A stretch of DNA of 64,000 bases. It comes from Nitrospirota bacterium (lineage in GTDB: Bacteria > Nitrospirota > Thermodesulfovibrionia > UBA6902). This document shows positions 54,585 to 63,995 of the stretch, one piece after another. The translations under genes were made by a program, and so were the position numbers. The DNA is taken from contig JACRMS010000028.1 of assembly GCA_016214845.1 (NCBI GenBank), positions 80,070 to 144,069 of the forward strand, read 5' to 3'. The number at the start of each line of letters is the position of its first letter. Position 1 is the first letter of the stretch. Under the pieces are notes generated by a model, which was given only the letters and a program-made list of their open reading frames with translations, was not told where the DNA came from and made no database searches.

Positions 54585-55991
54585 TTGACAGAGAAAGTTA
54601 GGGTACGGTTTGCGCCGAGTCCAACCGGATTCCTTCACATCGGAGGAGCGAGGACGGCGCTTTTTAACTGGCTTTACGCAAGACATAATGGCGGCACTTT
54701 TATATTAAGGATTGAAGATACCGACAGGACGCGTTCCACTGATGAATACATCGAGGCGATCATTGAAGGGATGAAATGGCTCGGCCTCGACTGGGACGAG
54801 GGACCGTTCAGGCAGACCGACAGATTTGACGTCTATAAAAATTACATTGAAAGACTTGTGCGGGAAGGCAAGGCGTATTATTGCTACTGTTCAGCGGAGG
54901 ACCTTGAAGAAAGGCGCAAGCTGGCAATGGCCCTGGGCAAGACACCGAAGTATGACGGAAGATGCAGGAACCTGAAAGGGCCTGTTCCGGGTGAAATCCC
55001 CGCTGTCAGATTCAAGATGCCGCAGGAAGGGCATACCATTGTTGACGATCTGATAAGGGGAACAGTAGAGTTTGAGAACACGCAGCTCGACGACCTCATC
55101 ATCATGCGGTCTGACGGCACGCCGACTTATAATTTCACGGTTGTAGTTGATGACGTGGACATGAAGATCACTCACGTTATAAGGGGCGACGACCATTTAA
55201 ACAACACCCCAAAACAGATACACATTTACAGGGCGCTGGGCTACAAGACCCCGTTGTTCGCCCACCTGCCGATGATCCTGGGCTCCGACAAGACCCGCCT
55301 TTCAAAGAGGCACGGCGCGACATCCGTTATTGCGTATTATGAAATGGGATACCTGCCCGACGCGCTTGTGAATTATCTTGTGAGGCTCGGCTGGTCACAT
55401 GGGGACAAAGAGGTTTTTACGCGGGAGGAACTTACAGAATATTTCTCCTTTGAGAATGTCGGCAAGGCGGCAGCGGTCTTCAATCCCGAAAAACTCCTCT
55501 GGCTGAACAGCCAGTATATTATCCATACACCAACTGAAAAACTTGCCGGACTTGTCATCCCGTTCCTTGTTAAAGAAAACATCATAAGTGAAGATCAGGG
55601 CCCTGATAAAGAATGGCTCTGCAAAGCGATTGATACTTTAAAGGCGCGCTCAAAGACCCTGGTGGAGCTTGCAAATTCCCTGCGCTACTATATCGCCGAA
55701 GAAGTCACATTCAATGAAAAGGCAAAAGAGAAATTCCTGAATGAAAAAAGCCGTGAGTTATTGGCTGAATTAAAAAGCGGCCTCGAATCAGCCCCCGAAT
55801 TTTCACACCAGGAACTCGAAAAGATATTCAAGGAGATTGTGGAGAAACACGGCGTCAAGCTCAAAGACCTCGCCCAGCCCGTCCGCGTTGCATTAACGGG
55901 CGGCACGGAAAGCCCCGGCATATTTGAAGTGCTTGATGTAATCGGCAAAGAAAAGACGATTAGAAGATTGGAAAAGGCAATAAAGGGGTAA
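54585..55991 (+). CDS. gltX: Glutamyl-tRNA synthetase
   Basis: The 468-residue class I synthetase has the HIGH motif in SPTGFLHIGGARTALFNW, the zinc/insert region CYCSAEDLEERRKL...CR, DDHLNNTPKQIHIYRALGY, and the KMSKS motif KTRLSKRHGATSV. It charges tRNA-Glu, and may also charge tRNA-Gln if the organism uses the GatCAB route. TTG 54585 is the start: AGGAGG lies 5 bases upstream. Confidence 0.95.
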   Translation: MTEKVRVRFAPSPTGFLHIGGARTALFNWLYARHNGGTFILRIEDTDRTRSTDEYIEAIIEGMKWLGLDWDEGPFRQTDRFDVYKNYIERLVREGKAYYCYCSAEDLEERRKLAMALGKTPKYDGRCRNLKGPVPGEIPAVRFKMPQEGHTIVDDLIRGTVEFENTQLDDLIIMRSDGTPTYNFTVVVDDVDMKITHVIRGDDHLNNTPKQIHIYRALGYKTPLFAHLPMILGSDKTRLSKRHGATSVIAYYEMGYLPDALVNYLVRLGWSHGDKEVFTREELTEYFSFENVGKAAAVFNPEKLLWLNSQYIIHTPTEKLAGLVIPFLVKENIISEDQGPDKEWLCKAIDTLKARSKTLVELANSLRYYIAEEVTFNEKAKEKFLNEKSRELLAELKSGLESAPEFSHQELEKIFKEIVEKHGVKLKDLAQPVRVALTGGTESPGIFEVLDVIGKEKTIRRLEKAIKG

Positions 55992-56001
55992 GCTGTCAAA
56001 A

Positions 56002-56145
56002 ACCACAGAGTGCACAGAGATTATTTTATTAAGTCAGTCCACAGATTGCTCAGATTGCCACAGATTTTTTATAAAAGATTTTTGTGTTCTTTGATTTGTA
56101 TAATCTGCGAAACCTGCGGACAAAATTATTTTTCTCCTCTGTGGT
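56002..56145. repeat. Dispersed CCACAGAG/CTCTGTGG inverted-repeat element
   Basis: ACCACAGAGTGCACAGAG at the left end and CTCTGTGGT at the right are inverted, with internal CACAGATT and AATCTGCG segments. It resembles the element between xseA and xseB and fills much of the 271-base gltX-glgP gap. Nothing else is seen in that gap. Confidence 0.65.
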
Positions 56146-56262
56146 CTAAAGAAGCCTCAGGATAATGCCGAAATAGTGTCAGACACGTTTAACAAAGACA
56201 GGAGAGAAAACAGATTTGTTCAGACTTAATTCAATGAACGAAATCTGATATAATTATTTACC

Positions 56263-57975
56263 ATGGCAATTTTAGATAAATACATTACTGAACCAAAGAT
56301 CGCATACTTTTCAATGGAGATCGGGCTGATGGACGAGATCCCAACCTACTCGGGCGGCCTCGGCGTTCTTGCCGGCGACACAGTGAAGTCCGCCGCGGAT
56401 TTGAATCTGCCTTTCGTGCCGGTCACGCTCATCAGCAGAAAGGGATACTTCTACCAGGAGATCGACGCCCAGGGACATCAGATAGAGCACCCCGCAGTAT
56501 GGGACCCTGAAAAAATGCTGAAAAAGACCTCCGTCAAAGTCAACCTTACGCTTGAAGGCAGGAACGTCGCTATCCAGTCATGGGTGTACATAGTCCAGAG
56601 TCCAAGGGGAAGCAGCGTCCCGGTGATCTATCTTGACACCGACCTGCCCGAAAATCATCCGGATGACAGGACGTTGACAGACCACCTCTACGGCGGCGGA
56701 GACGATTACAGGCTGAAGCAGGAGGCGATCCTCGGCATCGGCGGGGTGCGGATGCTCCGTAAGCTCGGTTTCAGGATAAAGAAATATCATATGAACGAAG
56801 GACATGCAGCTTTCTTGACACTTGAGCTGCTGCATAAATTTAAAAAAGATATTGAGGCCGTCTGGGACGAATCCCAGATATGGGACACTGAATCCGTAAA
56901 AGACCTGTGCGTGTTCACCACACACACCCCTGTTGAAGCGGGTCACGACAAATTCTCCTATGAACTTTACAACAAAGTGTTCGGAGACTATTTCCCTGAA
57001 AAGATCCTGAAACGGTTGGCCGGGGACAGCAAGATCAACATGACCCTCCTCGGTTTCAACCTGAGCAAGTACGTCAACGGTGTGGCGAAGAAGCACGGTG
57101 AAGTGTCTCAATCAATGTTCCCGGGTTATATCATCAATGCAATAACAAACGGCGTGCACTCTTACACATGGACCTGTGAGAGCATGAAAAAGGTCTTTGA
57201 TAAATATCTCCTCGGCTGGGCCAACGAGCCTGAGATTTTCGTAAGAGTTGGAGCGATCCCAGACGAGGAACTCTGGGCGGCACATATGGAGGCAAAGAAA
57301 AAGCTGATCTACTATGTCAACTCACTGTCGGATGCGGGAATGGACCCTGAAACCCTGACAATAGGTTTTGCAAGAAGGGCCACTGCTTACAAAAGGGCGG
57401 ACCTTTTATTCACCGACATAAAGAGGCTTGAAAAGATCGGAAACGGCAAGATCCAGATTATTTACGCCGGCAAGGCCCATCCGAAAGATACCGTCGGCAA
57501 ACAGTTGATCGAAAAAATATTCGCCTACAAACAGGAGTTGAAGGGAAAGATCAAGATAGCCTTTATTCAAAATTACAATATGGAAGTTGCATTAAAGCTC
57601 GTCTCCGGCGTGGATATCTGGCTGAATACGCCGCTGCGCCCGCTCGAAGCCTCAGGAACAAGCGGGATGAAGGCCGCGCACAACGGAGTAATGAACTTCA
57701 GCGTGCTTGACGGCTGGTGGATCGAAGGGCATATAGAGGGTTTTACAGGATGGTCGATCGGCCCTGCCCCGACTGAGATAAGGCCCGACAACAATATGAA
57801 TAAAATTGACGCCGAAGACCTCTATCACAAACTTGGCGATATAATAATTCCCCTTTACTATAATGACCGCAAGACCTGGATAAGGATGATGCAGAACGCC
57901 ATCGGCAAGAACGCCTACTATTTCAACAGCCACAGAATGATGCGCCGGTACGTAACCGAAGCGTATATCAGGTAA
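56263..57975 (+). CDS. glgP: Alpha-glucan phosphorylase (short GlgP family)
   Basis: The 570-residue enzyme has FSMEIGLMDEIPTYSGGLGV at the N-terminus, MNEGHAAFLTLELL, and the PLP-binding Lys in EASGTSGMKAAHNGV. It releases glucose 1-phosphate from glycogen or maltodextrin. It belongs to the shorter family rather than the 800-residue glycogen phosphorylase. The phosphohexomutase at 10517 would channel its product. Confidence 0.92.
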   Translation: MAILDKYITEPKIAYFSMEIGLMDEIPTYSGGLGVLAGDTVKSAADLNLPFVPVTLISRKGYFYQEIDAQGHQIEHPAVWDPEKMLKKTSVKVNLTLEGRNVAIQSWVYIVQSPRGSSVPVIYLDTDLPENHPDDRTLTDHLYGGGDDYRLKQEAILGIGGVRMLRKLGFRIKKYHMNEGHAAFLTLELLHKFKKDIEAVWDESQIWDTESVKDLCVFTTHTPVEAGHDKFSYELYNKVFGDYFPEKILKRLAGDSKINMTLLGFNLSKYVNGVAKKHGEVSQSMFPGYIINAITNGVHSYTWTCESMKKVFDKYLLGWANEPEIFVRVGAIPDEELWAAHMEAKKKLIYYVNSLSDAGMDPETLTIGFARRATAYKRADLLFTDIKRLEKIGNGKIQIIYAGKAHPKDTVGKQLIEKIFAYKQELKGKIKIAFIQNYNMEVALKLVSGVDIWLNTPLRPLEASGTSGMKAAHNGVMNFSVLDGWWIEGHIEGFTGWSIGPAPTEIRPDNNMNKIDAEDLYHKLGDIIIPLYYNDRKTWIRMMQNAIGKNAYYFNSHRMMRRYVTEAYIR

Positions 57976-58019
57976 AAAATATAGAAGCGGATTTTTTATG
58001 AATTACAAGAAACTCTTTT

Positions 58020-58053
58020 CTTTTATCTGCGGTTATCTGCGTTGATCTGTGGC
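58020..58053. repeat. Partial dispersed element (ATCTGCGG/ATCTGTGG)
   Basis: TTATCTGCGGTTATCTGCG followed by TTGATCTGTGGCG is a fragment of the CTCTGTGG-family repeat in the short gap between glgP and purC. Confidence 0.5.
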
Positions 58054-58064
58054 GAAATACTAAC

Positions 58065-58943
58065 TCACTCCGTTAATATACTGAGTATCTCCTGATATCT
58101 TTCAGAAGTCTTCTTCAATATATCTTCAGGCAGTTCCGGCCCCGGCGGGGTCTGGTCCCAGTCCAGCGTAAGCAAATAATCCCTGACGATCTGCTTGTCA
58201 AAACTGTCCTGGCTTCTGCCGGGTGCGTAGTCCTTTATACCCCAGAAGCGGGAGGAGTCAGGCGTGAGCAGTTCGTCTATGAGGATTACTTCGTTGTTGT
58301 AAATGCCGAACTCCATCTTCGTGTCGGCAATGATTATTCCTTTTTTCTCCGCGTAATCCCTCGCCCTCCCGTAAACCTTCAGTGTCAGGGTCTTTAATTT
58401 TGAAGCAGTATCACCGCCGATTATTTCTTTAACTTCGTCAAACGAGATATTTATATCATGCCCTGCGTCAGCCTTTGTGCTCGGGGTAAAAATGGGCTGC
58501 TCGATCTTTGAAGATTCGCTCATACCGGCAGGGAGTTTTATCCCGCAGACTGTGCCGTCCTTCTGATACGACTTCCAGCCGCTTCCTGAAAGATAGCCCC
58601 GGACTATGCACTCAACAGGCACGACCTTTGCCTTTTTTACAAGCAGGCTCCTGCCTTCAAGGATGTCCTTGTACTTCTGAAGGTCCTGGGGGAAGTCTTT
58701 CACATCAGTTGCGACAATGTGGTTTTTGACAATGTCCTCCATCATCTTAAACCAGAACACGGAGATTGCGGTGAGGACCTTCCCTTTGCCGGGAATGCCG
58801 TTTGGCAGCACAACGTCGAAGGCCGAGACCCTGTCCGTCACCACAAGCAGGAGGTGCTCTCCGAGGTCGTAAATGTCCCTCACCTTCCCGCGCCTGGGGA
58901 CGCCGATGTCGGGCATCTCTGTTTTTAAAACGATGTCTTTCAT
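58065..58943 (-). CDS. purC: Phosphoribosylaminoimidazole-succinocarboxamide synthase PurC
   Basis: The 292-residue protein has [46 protein letters not shown] and [14 protein letters not shown]. It makes SAICAR in purine synthesis. It is the longer, yeast-like PurC form (about 290-305) rather than the 237-residue E. coli form. It converges on glgP. Confidence 0.95.
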   Translation of the reverse strand: MKDIVLKTEMPDIGVPRRGKVRDIYDLGEHLLLVVTDRVSAFDVVLPNGIPGKGKVLTAISVFWFKMMEDIVKNHIVATDVKDFPQDLQKYKDILEGRSLLVKKAKVVPVECIVRGYLSGSGWKSYQKDGTVCGIKLPAGMSESSKIEQPIFTPSTKADAGHDINISFDEVKEIIGGDTASKLKTLTLKVYGRARDYAEKKGIIIADTKMEFGIYNNEVILIDELLTPDSSRFWGIKDYAPGRSQDSFDKQIVRDYLLTLDWDQTPPGPELPEDILKKTSERYQEILSILTE

Positions 58944-59089
58944 AAGAATGAAAAATAATACACTATCAGGGGGATTTTTATCAAAGTAATTCCCATATGC
59001 TAAAATATTCCGTTAACAAAAAAATGGACCGCTGAAAGGACAGAAGACTAACGCAGATTTTTTAATAACTAATTGGTTCTCTATTATTT

Positions 59090-59152
59090 TCAATCTGTGC
59101 AATCTGCGAAATCTGCGGACAAACTTATTCTCTGTGTCCTCTGTGGTTAAAT
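59090..59152. repeat. Half element of the CTCTGTGG repeat family
   Basis: CAATCTGTGCAATCTGCGAA, ATCTGCGGACAAA and CTCTGTGTCCTCTGTGGTT match the right arm of the elements at 31756-31891 and 56002-56145. Only a short left arm is recognisable near 59041. It ends 16 bases before proA. Confidence 0.6.
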
Positions 59153-59168
59153 TGCATAGGAGGCAATC

Positions 59169-60425
59169 ATGGACATAAAATCATTCGTTCTGAAAAAGGC
59201 AAAGGAAGCAAAAGAAGGCGCGCGGGCGATCGCGAAGATCTCGTCCGAGCGGAAGAACGCTGCCCTGATAAAAATGGCTGAAGCCCTGAAAAAGAAGACA
59301 AAGGAGCTTCAGAGGGAAAATAAAAAAGACCTTGTTGCCGCTCAGAAGAAAGGGCTGTCAAAGGCAATGATCGACAGGCTCACCCTGACCACTCAGAGAA
59401 TAGACGATATGGCAAAGGGGTTGATCGAGATCGCCGCCCTGCCCGACCCTGTCGGCGAGATAATCAAAATGTGGAGGCGGCCTAACGGCATGGAGGTCGG
59501 CAGGATGCGCGTGCCTATCGGGACCATTGCAATAATCTATGAATCAAGGCCGAACGTGACAGCAGACGCAACAGGATTGTGTTTAAAAGCGGGAAACGCA
59601 GTGATACTTCGCGGAGGTTCAGAGGCGATAAATTCCAACCTGGCGATTGTGAATATTTTAAGGGGCGTTTTGAAATCCGGGGGCATTCACGAAGGAGTGG
59701 TGACCTTTATCAATATCCCCGACAGGGAAGCGGTGATGGAGATGCTGAAGCTCGAAGGGACCATCGACCTCGTCATTCCTCGCGGCGGTGAAGGGCTTAT
59801 CAGGGCGGTCACGGAAAATTCGCGCATACCCGTGCTCAAGCATTATAAAGGCGTATGCCACGTGTTTGTTGACCGTGATGCCGATTTTAAAATGGCTGAG
59901 GACATTTGCTTTAACGCAAAGGTGCAGCGTCCCGGGACATGCAATGCCATGGAAACCATGCTCGTTGATGGAAAGATCGCAAGGAAATTTCTGCCGGCGG
60001 CGATCAAGAGATTCAAAGACGCCGGTGTCTTGCTTAAAGGCTGTCCTGCGACACTTAAAATTGATAAGTCTCTTGAGGCGGCCAAAGAGGAAGACTTCCA
60101 CGCTGAATATCTCGACAAGATCTTAAACATTAAAATAGTCAAAGACGTGGACGACGCAATGGAGCACATTGCAAAATACAGCTCCGCGCATACGGATTCA
60201 ATCGTCACAAAAGATTACGGCAAGGCCATGAGATTTCTCCGCGAGGTGGATTCCGCCTCAGTATTTGTGAATGCGTCAACGAGATTGAGCGACGGGTTCC
60301 AGTTCGGTCTCGGGGCAGAGATGGGCATCTCAACCGACAAGATACACGCCCGTGGCCCCATGGGACTTGAGGAGCTTACCTGCACAAAATTCATTGTCTT
60401 CGGCAGCGGACAGTTGAGGGTGTGA
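59169..60425 (+). CDS. proA: Gamma-glutamyl phosphate reductase ProA
   Basis: The 418-residue aldehyde-dehydrogenase-fold enzyme has RVPIGTIAIIYESRPNVT, the catalytic Cys in VQRPGTCNAMETML, and the C-terminal FQFGLGAEMGIST...RGPMGLEELT. It reduces glutamyl 5-phosphate in proline synthesis. ProB is not adjacent. AGGAGG lies 5 bases before ATG 59169. Confidence 0.96.
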   Translation: MDIKSFVLKKAKEAKEGARAIAKISSERKNAALIKMAEALKKKTKELQRENKKDLVAAQKKGLSKAMIDRLTLTTQRIDDMAKGLIEIAALPDPVGEIIKMWRRPNGMEVGRMRVPIGTIAIIYESRPNVTADATGLCLKAGNAVILRGGSEAINSNLAIVNILRGVLKSGGIHEGVVTFINIPDREAVMEMLKLEGTIDLVIPRGGEGLIRAVTENSRIPVLKHYKGVCHVFVDRDADFKMAEDICFNAKVQRPGTCNAMETMLVDGKIARKFLPAAIKRFKDAGVLLKGCPATLKIDKSLEAAKEEDFHAEYLDKILNIKIVKDVDDAMEHIAKYSSAHTDSIVTKDYGKAMRFLREVDSASVFVNASTRLSDGFQFGLGAEMGISTDKIHARGPMGLEELTCTKFIVFGSGQLRV

Positions 60426-60522
60426 TACTTGAGAAGTGCAAAAGAGCAGAAGTGCGGAAGTACAAAAGTAAAAAACAAGCACAACACTTAATGCCTTAGG
60501 ATATCAAGGCGCAAAGATCACC

Positions 60523-60555
60523 AGCATGACGGATCTTAAAAAAATCCGTCATGCT
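60523..60555. terminator. Perfect 12-bp inverted repeat between convergent genes
   Basis: AGCATGACGGAT (60523-60534) and ATCCGTCATGCT (60544-60555) are perfect inverted repeats around cttaaaaaa. The repeat abuts the multicopper-oxidase stop codon and lies 97 bases after proA, so it may terminate the oxidase transcript or be a dispersed hairpin. Confidence 0.55.
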
Positions 60556-61656
60556 TCATACGACTGTAATTAATGTGCGGGCTATTGCATATCTCTCTCC
60601 TGTGATCCAGTCAAGGAACTCCACCTGGGCAGGGTAAACTCCTGCTGCCGCGGGTCTTATGATAAGGTCCCAGCGCCGCGCCGAGGTGAGGCTGAAGGGT
60701 GTCCCTGAAGGTATGCTGAAGGGGAATGAGTACTTTCCTGAAGGCGGCACGCCAAGGGCGCGGCCGTCCATGGCGATCACGTCCGCATCGATACCAAGGG
60801 TGAAGCGCTGAACAGTATATCCCGCGTTGACGACACGAAGAAGAATGGTCTCACCAACTTGCGCGTTGATCGCCACACGGGGGTCGGTTATGGGAGTGGA
60901 ATCATCTTTACGCACTGCGCCAGTAATCACGAATACAGTCGGCCTGAAATCGTGCAGGATGCCGTCACTGGTGAAGGTGTCTGCATTATTGGGGTCAGCC
61001 CCGCAGTGGGACATGAATGCGTTATGCTGCAGGTCATGCCATCTGGGATCTATCTCGTCCGCGGCCCAGAGCGCTTCCACATCGTACTGCATCACATGGT
61101 CAGGAGGGTTAAAGGCAGCGACAAAACCTGCGCCCTGCGGAGGGTCTACGATGAGCGGGCCGTACATTCCCAGTTCGACATGAAGTGTCGTATTCTTGTG
61201 GCAGTGGTAAAAGTAAGTCCCCGCATGTCTCGGCTGCCACTGATAAGTATAGGCGCCAAGTTCAAAGGAATCCTTTCCCACTCCGTCATTCATCGGCGTC
61301 GGCTCGATCCCGTGATGGTGAATTGTATGTCCGGCCTGGCCTCCGTCGACAACAGTGTGGACGATCTGGCCCTGGACCACGCGGATAAGCGGCGCGGGAA
61401 ACTGCTCAGGCAGACGGTCCGAAGGCGCGTTGTCCGCGATCACCTGCATCTGGACTTTGTCAGTGCCGTCAGGCAGGGGTACCGGAAGATTGAGGTCAAG
61501 ACCCACCATTAACTTCCTGTAAAATGTTACATCGGGCGTCAGCCTGTCAGGCGTGTCGGGGTTTTCTTTGGGAGGGCAGATGAATTTATTGAACTCCGCT
61601 GCTTCCATGGGATCATCGGTATTTATATGCTCACGACTGATTATTTTGATAGCCAT
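60556..61656 (-). CDS. Multicopper oxidase-family protein B (N-terminal copper motifs only)
   Basis: This 366-residue cupredoxin-type protein has HTIHHHGIEPTP (about 111-122) and a type-1-like site YFYHCHKNTTLHVELGM (about 150-166; Cys, His, Met pattern). The C-terminal half is a cupredoxin fold without copper ligands. No signal peptide is visible, so export may depend on its neighbour. It lies 15 bases after protein A in the same direction and probably forms one complex with it. The substrate (metal, nitrite or phenolic) cannot be told. Confidence 0.75.
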   Translation of the reverse strand: MAIKIISREHINTDDPMEAAEFNKFICPPKENPDTPDRLTPDVTFYRKLMVGLDLNLPVPLPDGTDKVQMQVIADNAPSDRLPEQFPAPLIRVVQGQIVHTVVDGGQAGHTIHHHGIEPTPMNDGVGKDSFELGAYTYQWQPRHAGTYFYHCHKNTTLHVELGMYGPLIVDPPQGAGFVAAFNPPDHVMQYDVEALWAADEIDPRWHDLQHNAFMSHCGADPNNADTFTSDGILHDFRPTVFVITGAVRKDDSTPITDPRVAINAQVGETILLRVVNAGYTVQRFTLGIDADVIAMDGRALGVPPSGKYSFPFSIPSGTPFSLTSARRWDLIIRPAAAGVYPAQVEFLDWITGERYAIARTLITVV

Positions 61657-61671
61657 CTTATGTTCTCCTCT

Positions 61672-62811
61672 CTACTGAAATAGCTCTCCGTCCACGTCTC
61701 CTGTAAATGTCAGATGCGTCACCAGCCCCAGCGGATAATTGCCTCCGGCAGCGGTTTGAGACATCTCCATATGGCAGTGCATAGGGTAATTGAGCGGCGA
61801 CTGCGGGACGTCACCGAAGGAAAGCGTCAACTCTTCGGCGGCGTCAAGTCTCAAAAGCTGCCGGGGATTGTCGGGATGCACAGCGGGAATATCAGGCGGC
61901 CGCTGAAACGGGATGAGCAGGTCCACCCGGTCGAGCGGAGACACGGTGAACGTATCCAGTGATAATACATTGTCCTGCACCACATTGTTCACCGAAAGCA
62001 CATAGAAATGATTGGCGTGCAGGTGCGGCGAATGAGTGGCCATGCCGGAATTCACAATGCGTATCAGCTCAGGCTGTCCCACAAGTCCTGACGGAGCGGT
62101 ATCTTTGTCGTGGGATGAAAAAAAGCCGCTCCTTCCATTGATGGTAAAATAACGGGGCAGAAAATTATTACTGAAAGCTGCAGGGTCTATAGCCCGGCCT
62201 TCCTCCGCCATAGCGTTCCAGCTCGGGTCGATGCTGTGCAAGACCCATATCAATATACGTGCGGGGTCCCATGGTTGACCGGGAAACTCATCGGTAGTTC
62301 CAAGGTCTGCAAAGAGGCTTGCAACCTTTGCAGTCGGAGAAGTGTAAGGTGTCCCGGTACTCGTCTCCGGAATCACTTCCATCACCCCGTGCAGGCCCAA
62401 TACCCTGTTCACCGGCGCATTCAGCGGATCAAAGTATAAGTAAGTCCCGGCTGCCGGTGCGACAAAGCTCACGACCTTTGTCTTGCCGGGCCGGATCACC
62501 CCGCTGTCCACCACGCCCGGAATAGCAAAGGCGTGGTCCTCGTTCAGCAAGTTGGTCAGGGTGAGGTATACCGTCTCTCCCTCTTCAGCTACCAATACCG
62601 GCCCTGGGAACCGGGGCCCGGTCAGCGGGTCTTCAAAAAGCCACATGTAGACAGGCTGGGTATCGACCATCCCGACGAGCGCTTCACTGAAATTCAGCGT
62701 GGCATCTAAGCCCCTGTAGCTCGATGACCTCGATGAACACCCTATCAGGGACTTCATTGAAAGAGCAGCAATCCCTACGGCGCTGCACTTGAGAAAATCA
62801 CGGCGGTCCAT
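61672..62811 (-). CDS. Multicopper oxidase-family protein A, Tat-exported (C-terminal copper motifs only)
   Basis: The 379-residue protein starts with a Tat signal (MDRRDFLKCSAVGIAALS) and a Cys at GCSS that could be a lipobox. The first cupredoxin domain lacks the usual copper His (HAFAIPG, GTYLYFDP). The C-terminal domain has HSPHLHANHF (HxxHxH) and YPMHCHMEMSQ (HCH, with a downstream Met/Leu). So it carries only the second pair of motifs. With protein B downstream it could make a complete copper set across two chains. Confidence 0.75.
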   Translation of the reverse strand: MDRRDFLKCSAVGIAALSMKSLIGCSSRSSSYRGLDATLNFSEALVGMVDTQPVYMWLFEDPLTGPRFPGPVLVAEEGETVYLTLTNLLNEDHAFAIPGVVDSGVIRPGKTKVVSFVAPAAGTYLYFDPLNAPVNRVLGLHGVMEVIPETSTGTPYTSPTAKVASLFADLGTTDEFPGQPWDPARILIWVLHSIDPSWNAMAEEGRAIDPAAFSNNFLPRYFTINGRSGFFSSHDKDTAPSGLVGQPELIRIVNSGMATHSPHLHANHFYVLSVNNVVQDNVLSLDTFTVSPLDRVDLLIPFQRPPDIPAVHPDNPRQLLRLDAAEELTLSFGDVPQSPLNYPMHCHMEMSQTAAGGNYPLGLVTHLTFTGDVDGELFQ

Positions 62812-62939
62812 CTAATCCTCCCCGGCCATTTAGAAGTTTAGGTCTCAGGTTACGCAGAACTTCCTCTAATGGCCGTTCTTAATAATTTCCCCTACATCTT
62901 ACTTTTACATACTATTATTTTAACGTTACCATAAATTCA

Positions 62940-63122
62940 TTACTTGTCAAGATTTGCTGCGCAATCCGTGCAGAAGTTCAGAAGTAAGCACAGTTCAACT
63001 TCATTTTTGTAGAAAGTTAAGAATTTGCTTGCCCAATGAGCGTAGAATGTTATATACTTTTCACTGACAAGGCTGTTTGAAAGAAGAAAGCTCTTAAACT
63101 CAGGTAATTTGTTACTGTTCAT
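62940..63122 (-). pseudogene. Tyrosine recombinase/integrase N-terminal fragment
   Basis: ATG 63122 (GAGGGG 6 bases upstream) gives MNSNKLPEFKSFLLSNSL, then SEKYITFYAHWASKFLTFYK, the SAM-like core-binding start of phage/integron integrases. The similarity stops at about residue 42 and the frame ends after 60 codons with unrelated residues. The catalytic Arg/His/Tyr domain is missing, so the gene is truncated, probably by deletion. It is divergent from the AbiU2-like gene. Confidence 0.65.
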
Positions 63123-63250
63123 GTTGTCCCCTCAATTTGTAAGAATAGTCGGATTTTACGAACTTCGCAAAATCCGTGTAATACTATAAATTACGAACAT
63201 TCGTTTTTCAAGTTTCATTTTATATTAAACAGATGAAATTCCAAGTGTGC

Positions 63251-63284
63251 GGTTATTTCAAATAACTTTAAGTAAGAAATAACC
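63251..63284. repeat. 9-bp inverted repeat GGTTATTTC / GAAATAACC
   Basis: Perfect 9-base arms with a 16-base centre that itself starts AAATAAC, so GTTATTT-c-AAATAAC also pairs. It lies between the integrase fragment and the AbiU2-like gene, where an attI site or a cassette promoter would be expected. Function unproven. Confidence 0.4.
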
Positions 63285-63345
63285 ACAAACAGCTATTCAT
63301 AATATTTATAAAGAACTTTTTGACGATAAAGAAGCTCATATTCTT

Positions 63346-63876
63346 ATGGAAAGAACAGCGAGCTCTTTTTTCATTGATCTTAACAAGATTTTACTTGACT
63401 ATACTCTACTGGAGTTTGCAAAGATTACCGATCCAGCTATAACTAAGGGGCAAGAGAATTTCACGATAGAGAATCTTATCGAAAGCATTGATTGGCCTCA
63501 AGGCGTCCAGCAGACCTTAAGCTCATTGAATGATAAAGCGAGGGCCTTTAGAAGTCATATTATAAAGGCAAGGCATAAATTGCTTGCTCACTATGATAAG
63601 GATATATTTCTAAATGATACAATTTTAGGAGAATTCCCAGCAGGAGAAGATGAGATATTCCTTAAGATTTTAGAAGAAATTTGTGACATCGTACATACCG
63701 CCTGTTTTGGCTCGATCTTTGGAAGTATATCTGTAGCGATGCATGGTGATGTGCAAGATTTAAAGAAAACTCTTGAAAGGGCATTGGCATTTGATAGGTT
63801 ATTTTCAGAGAGCACTGGCAATGAAAAAGGAAAATTGCTTTCCTATCTGATATCAACAAAAAACAAGACAATATAG
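63346..63876 (+). CDS. AbiU2-like / HEPN-type protein, possible cassette gene
   Basis: This 176-residue protein resembles AbiU2-domain proteins, with ILLDYTLLEFAKITDP, NFTIENLIE and ARHKLLAHYDKD, an R-x5-H pattern like HEPN RNase centres. AbiU2 is linked to phage abortive infection. Homologous-looking sequence (TAIHNIYKELFDDKEAHIL) continues upstream of ATG 63346 in the same frame to a stop at 63280-63282, with no usual start codon, so the N-terminus may be truncated or use a rare start. There is no good ribosome-binding site. It reads away from the integrase fragment. Confidence 0.6.
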   Translation: MERTASSFFIDLNKILLDYTLLEFAKITDPAITKGQENFTIENLIESIDWPQGVQQTLSSLNDKARAFRSHIIKARHKLLAHYDKDIFLNDTILGEFPAGEDEIFLKILEEICDIVHTACFGSIFGSISVAMHGDVQDLKKTLERALAFDRLFSESTGNEKGKLLSYLISTKNKTI

Positions 63877-63897
63877 GAAGCCATAAAAAAATAAAAT

Positions 63898-63995
63898 TGA
63901 TAACAAGTCATTGGAGCGAACGAGTGCCACAGGACATTTTTTGAGGTAGCATTGTTATGAGGAGTGCAAATCGGTTTGGAGGCTTGTTGTTATCA
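63898..63995 (+). repeat. Integron attC-like element (candidate)
   Basis: A 98-base element begins TGATAACAAGTCATTGGAGC and ends CTTGTTGTTATCA. TGATAACAA and TTGTTATCA are perfect 9-base inverted ends. The left end (TAACAAGTCATTGGAGCGAACG) resembles the start of known attC sites; the inner arms pair poorly and the right core is not a canonical GTTRRRY. It directly follows the AbiU2-like gene, as an attC would. Alternative: an unrelated terminator or repeat. Confidence 0.35.

Noticed and set aside
61672-62811. Single frameshifted multicopper oxidase gene split in two
   Set aside because: Each gene has its own start and a complete domain pair, and the missing motifs are not found in other frames, so two real genes are more likely.
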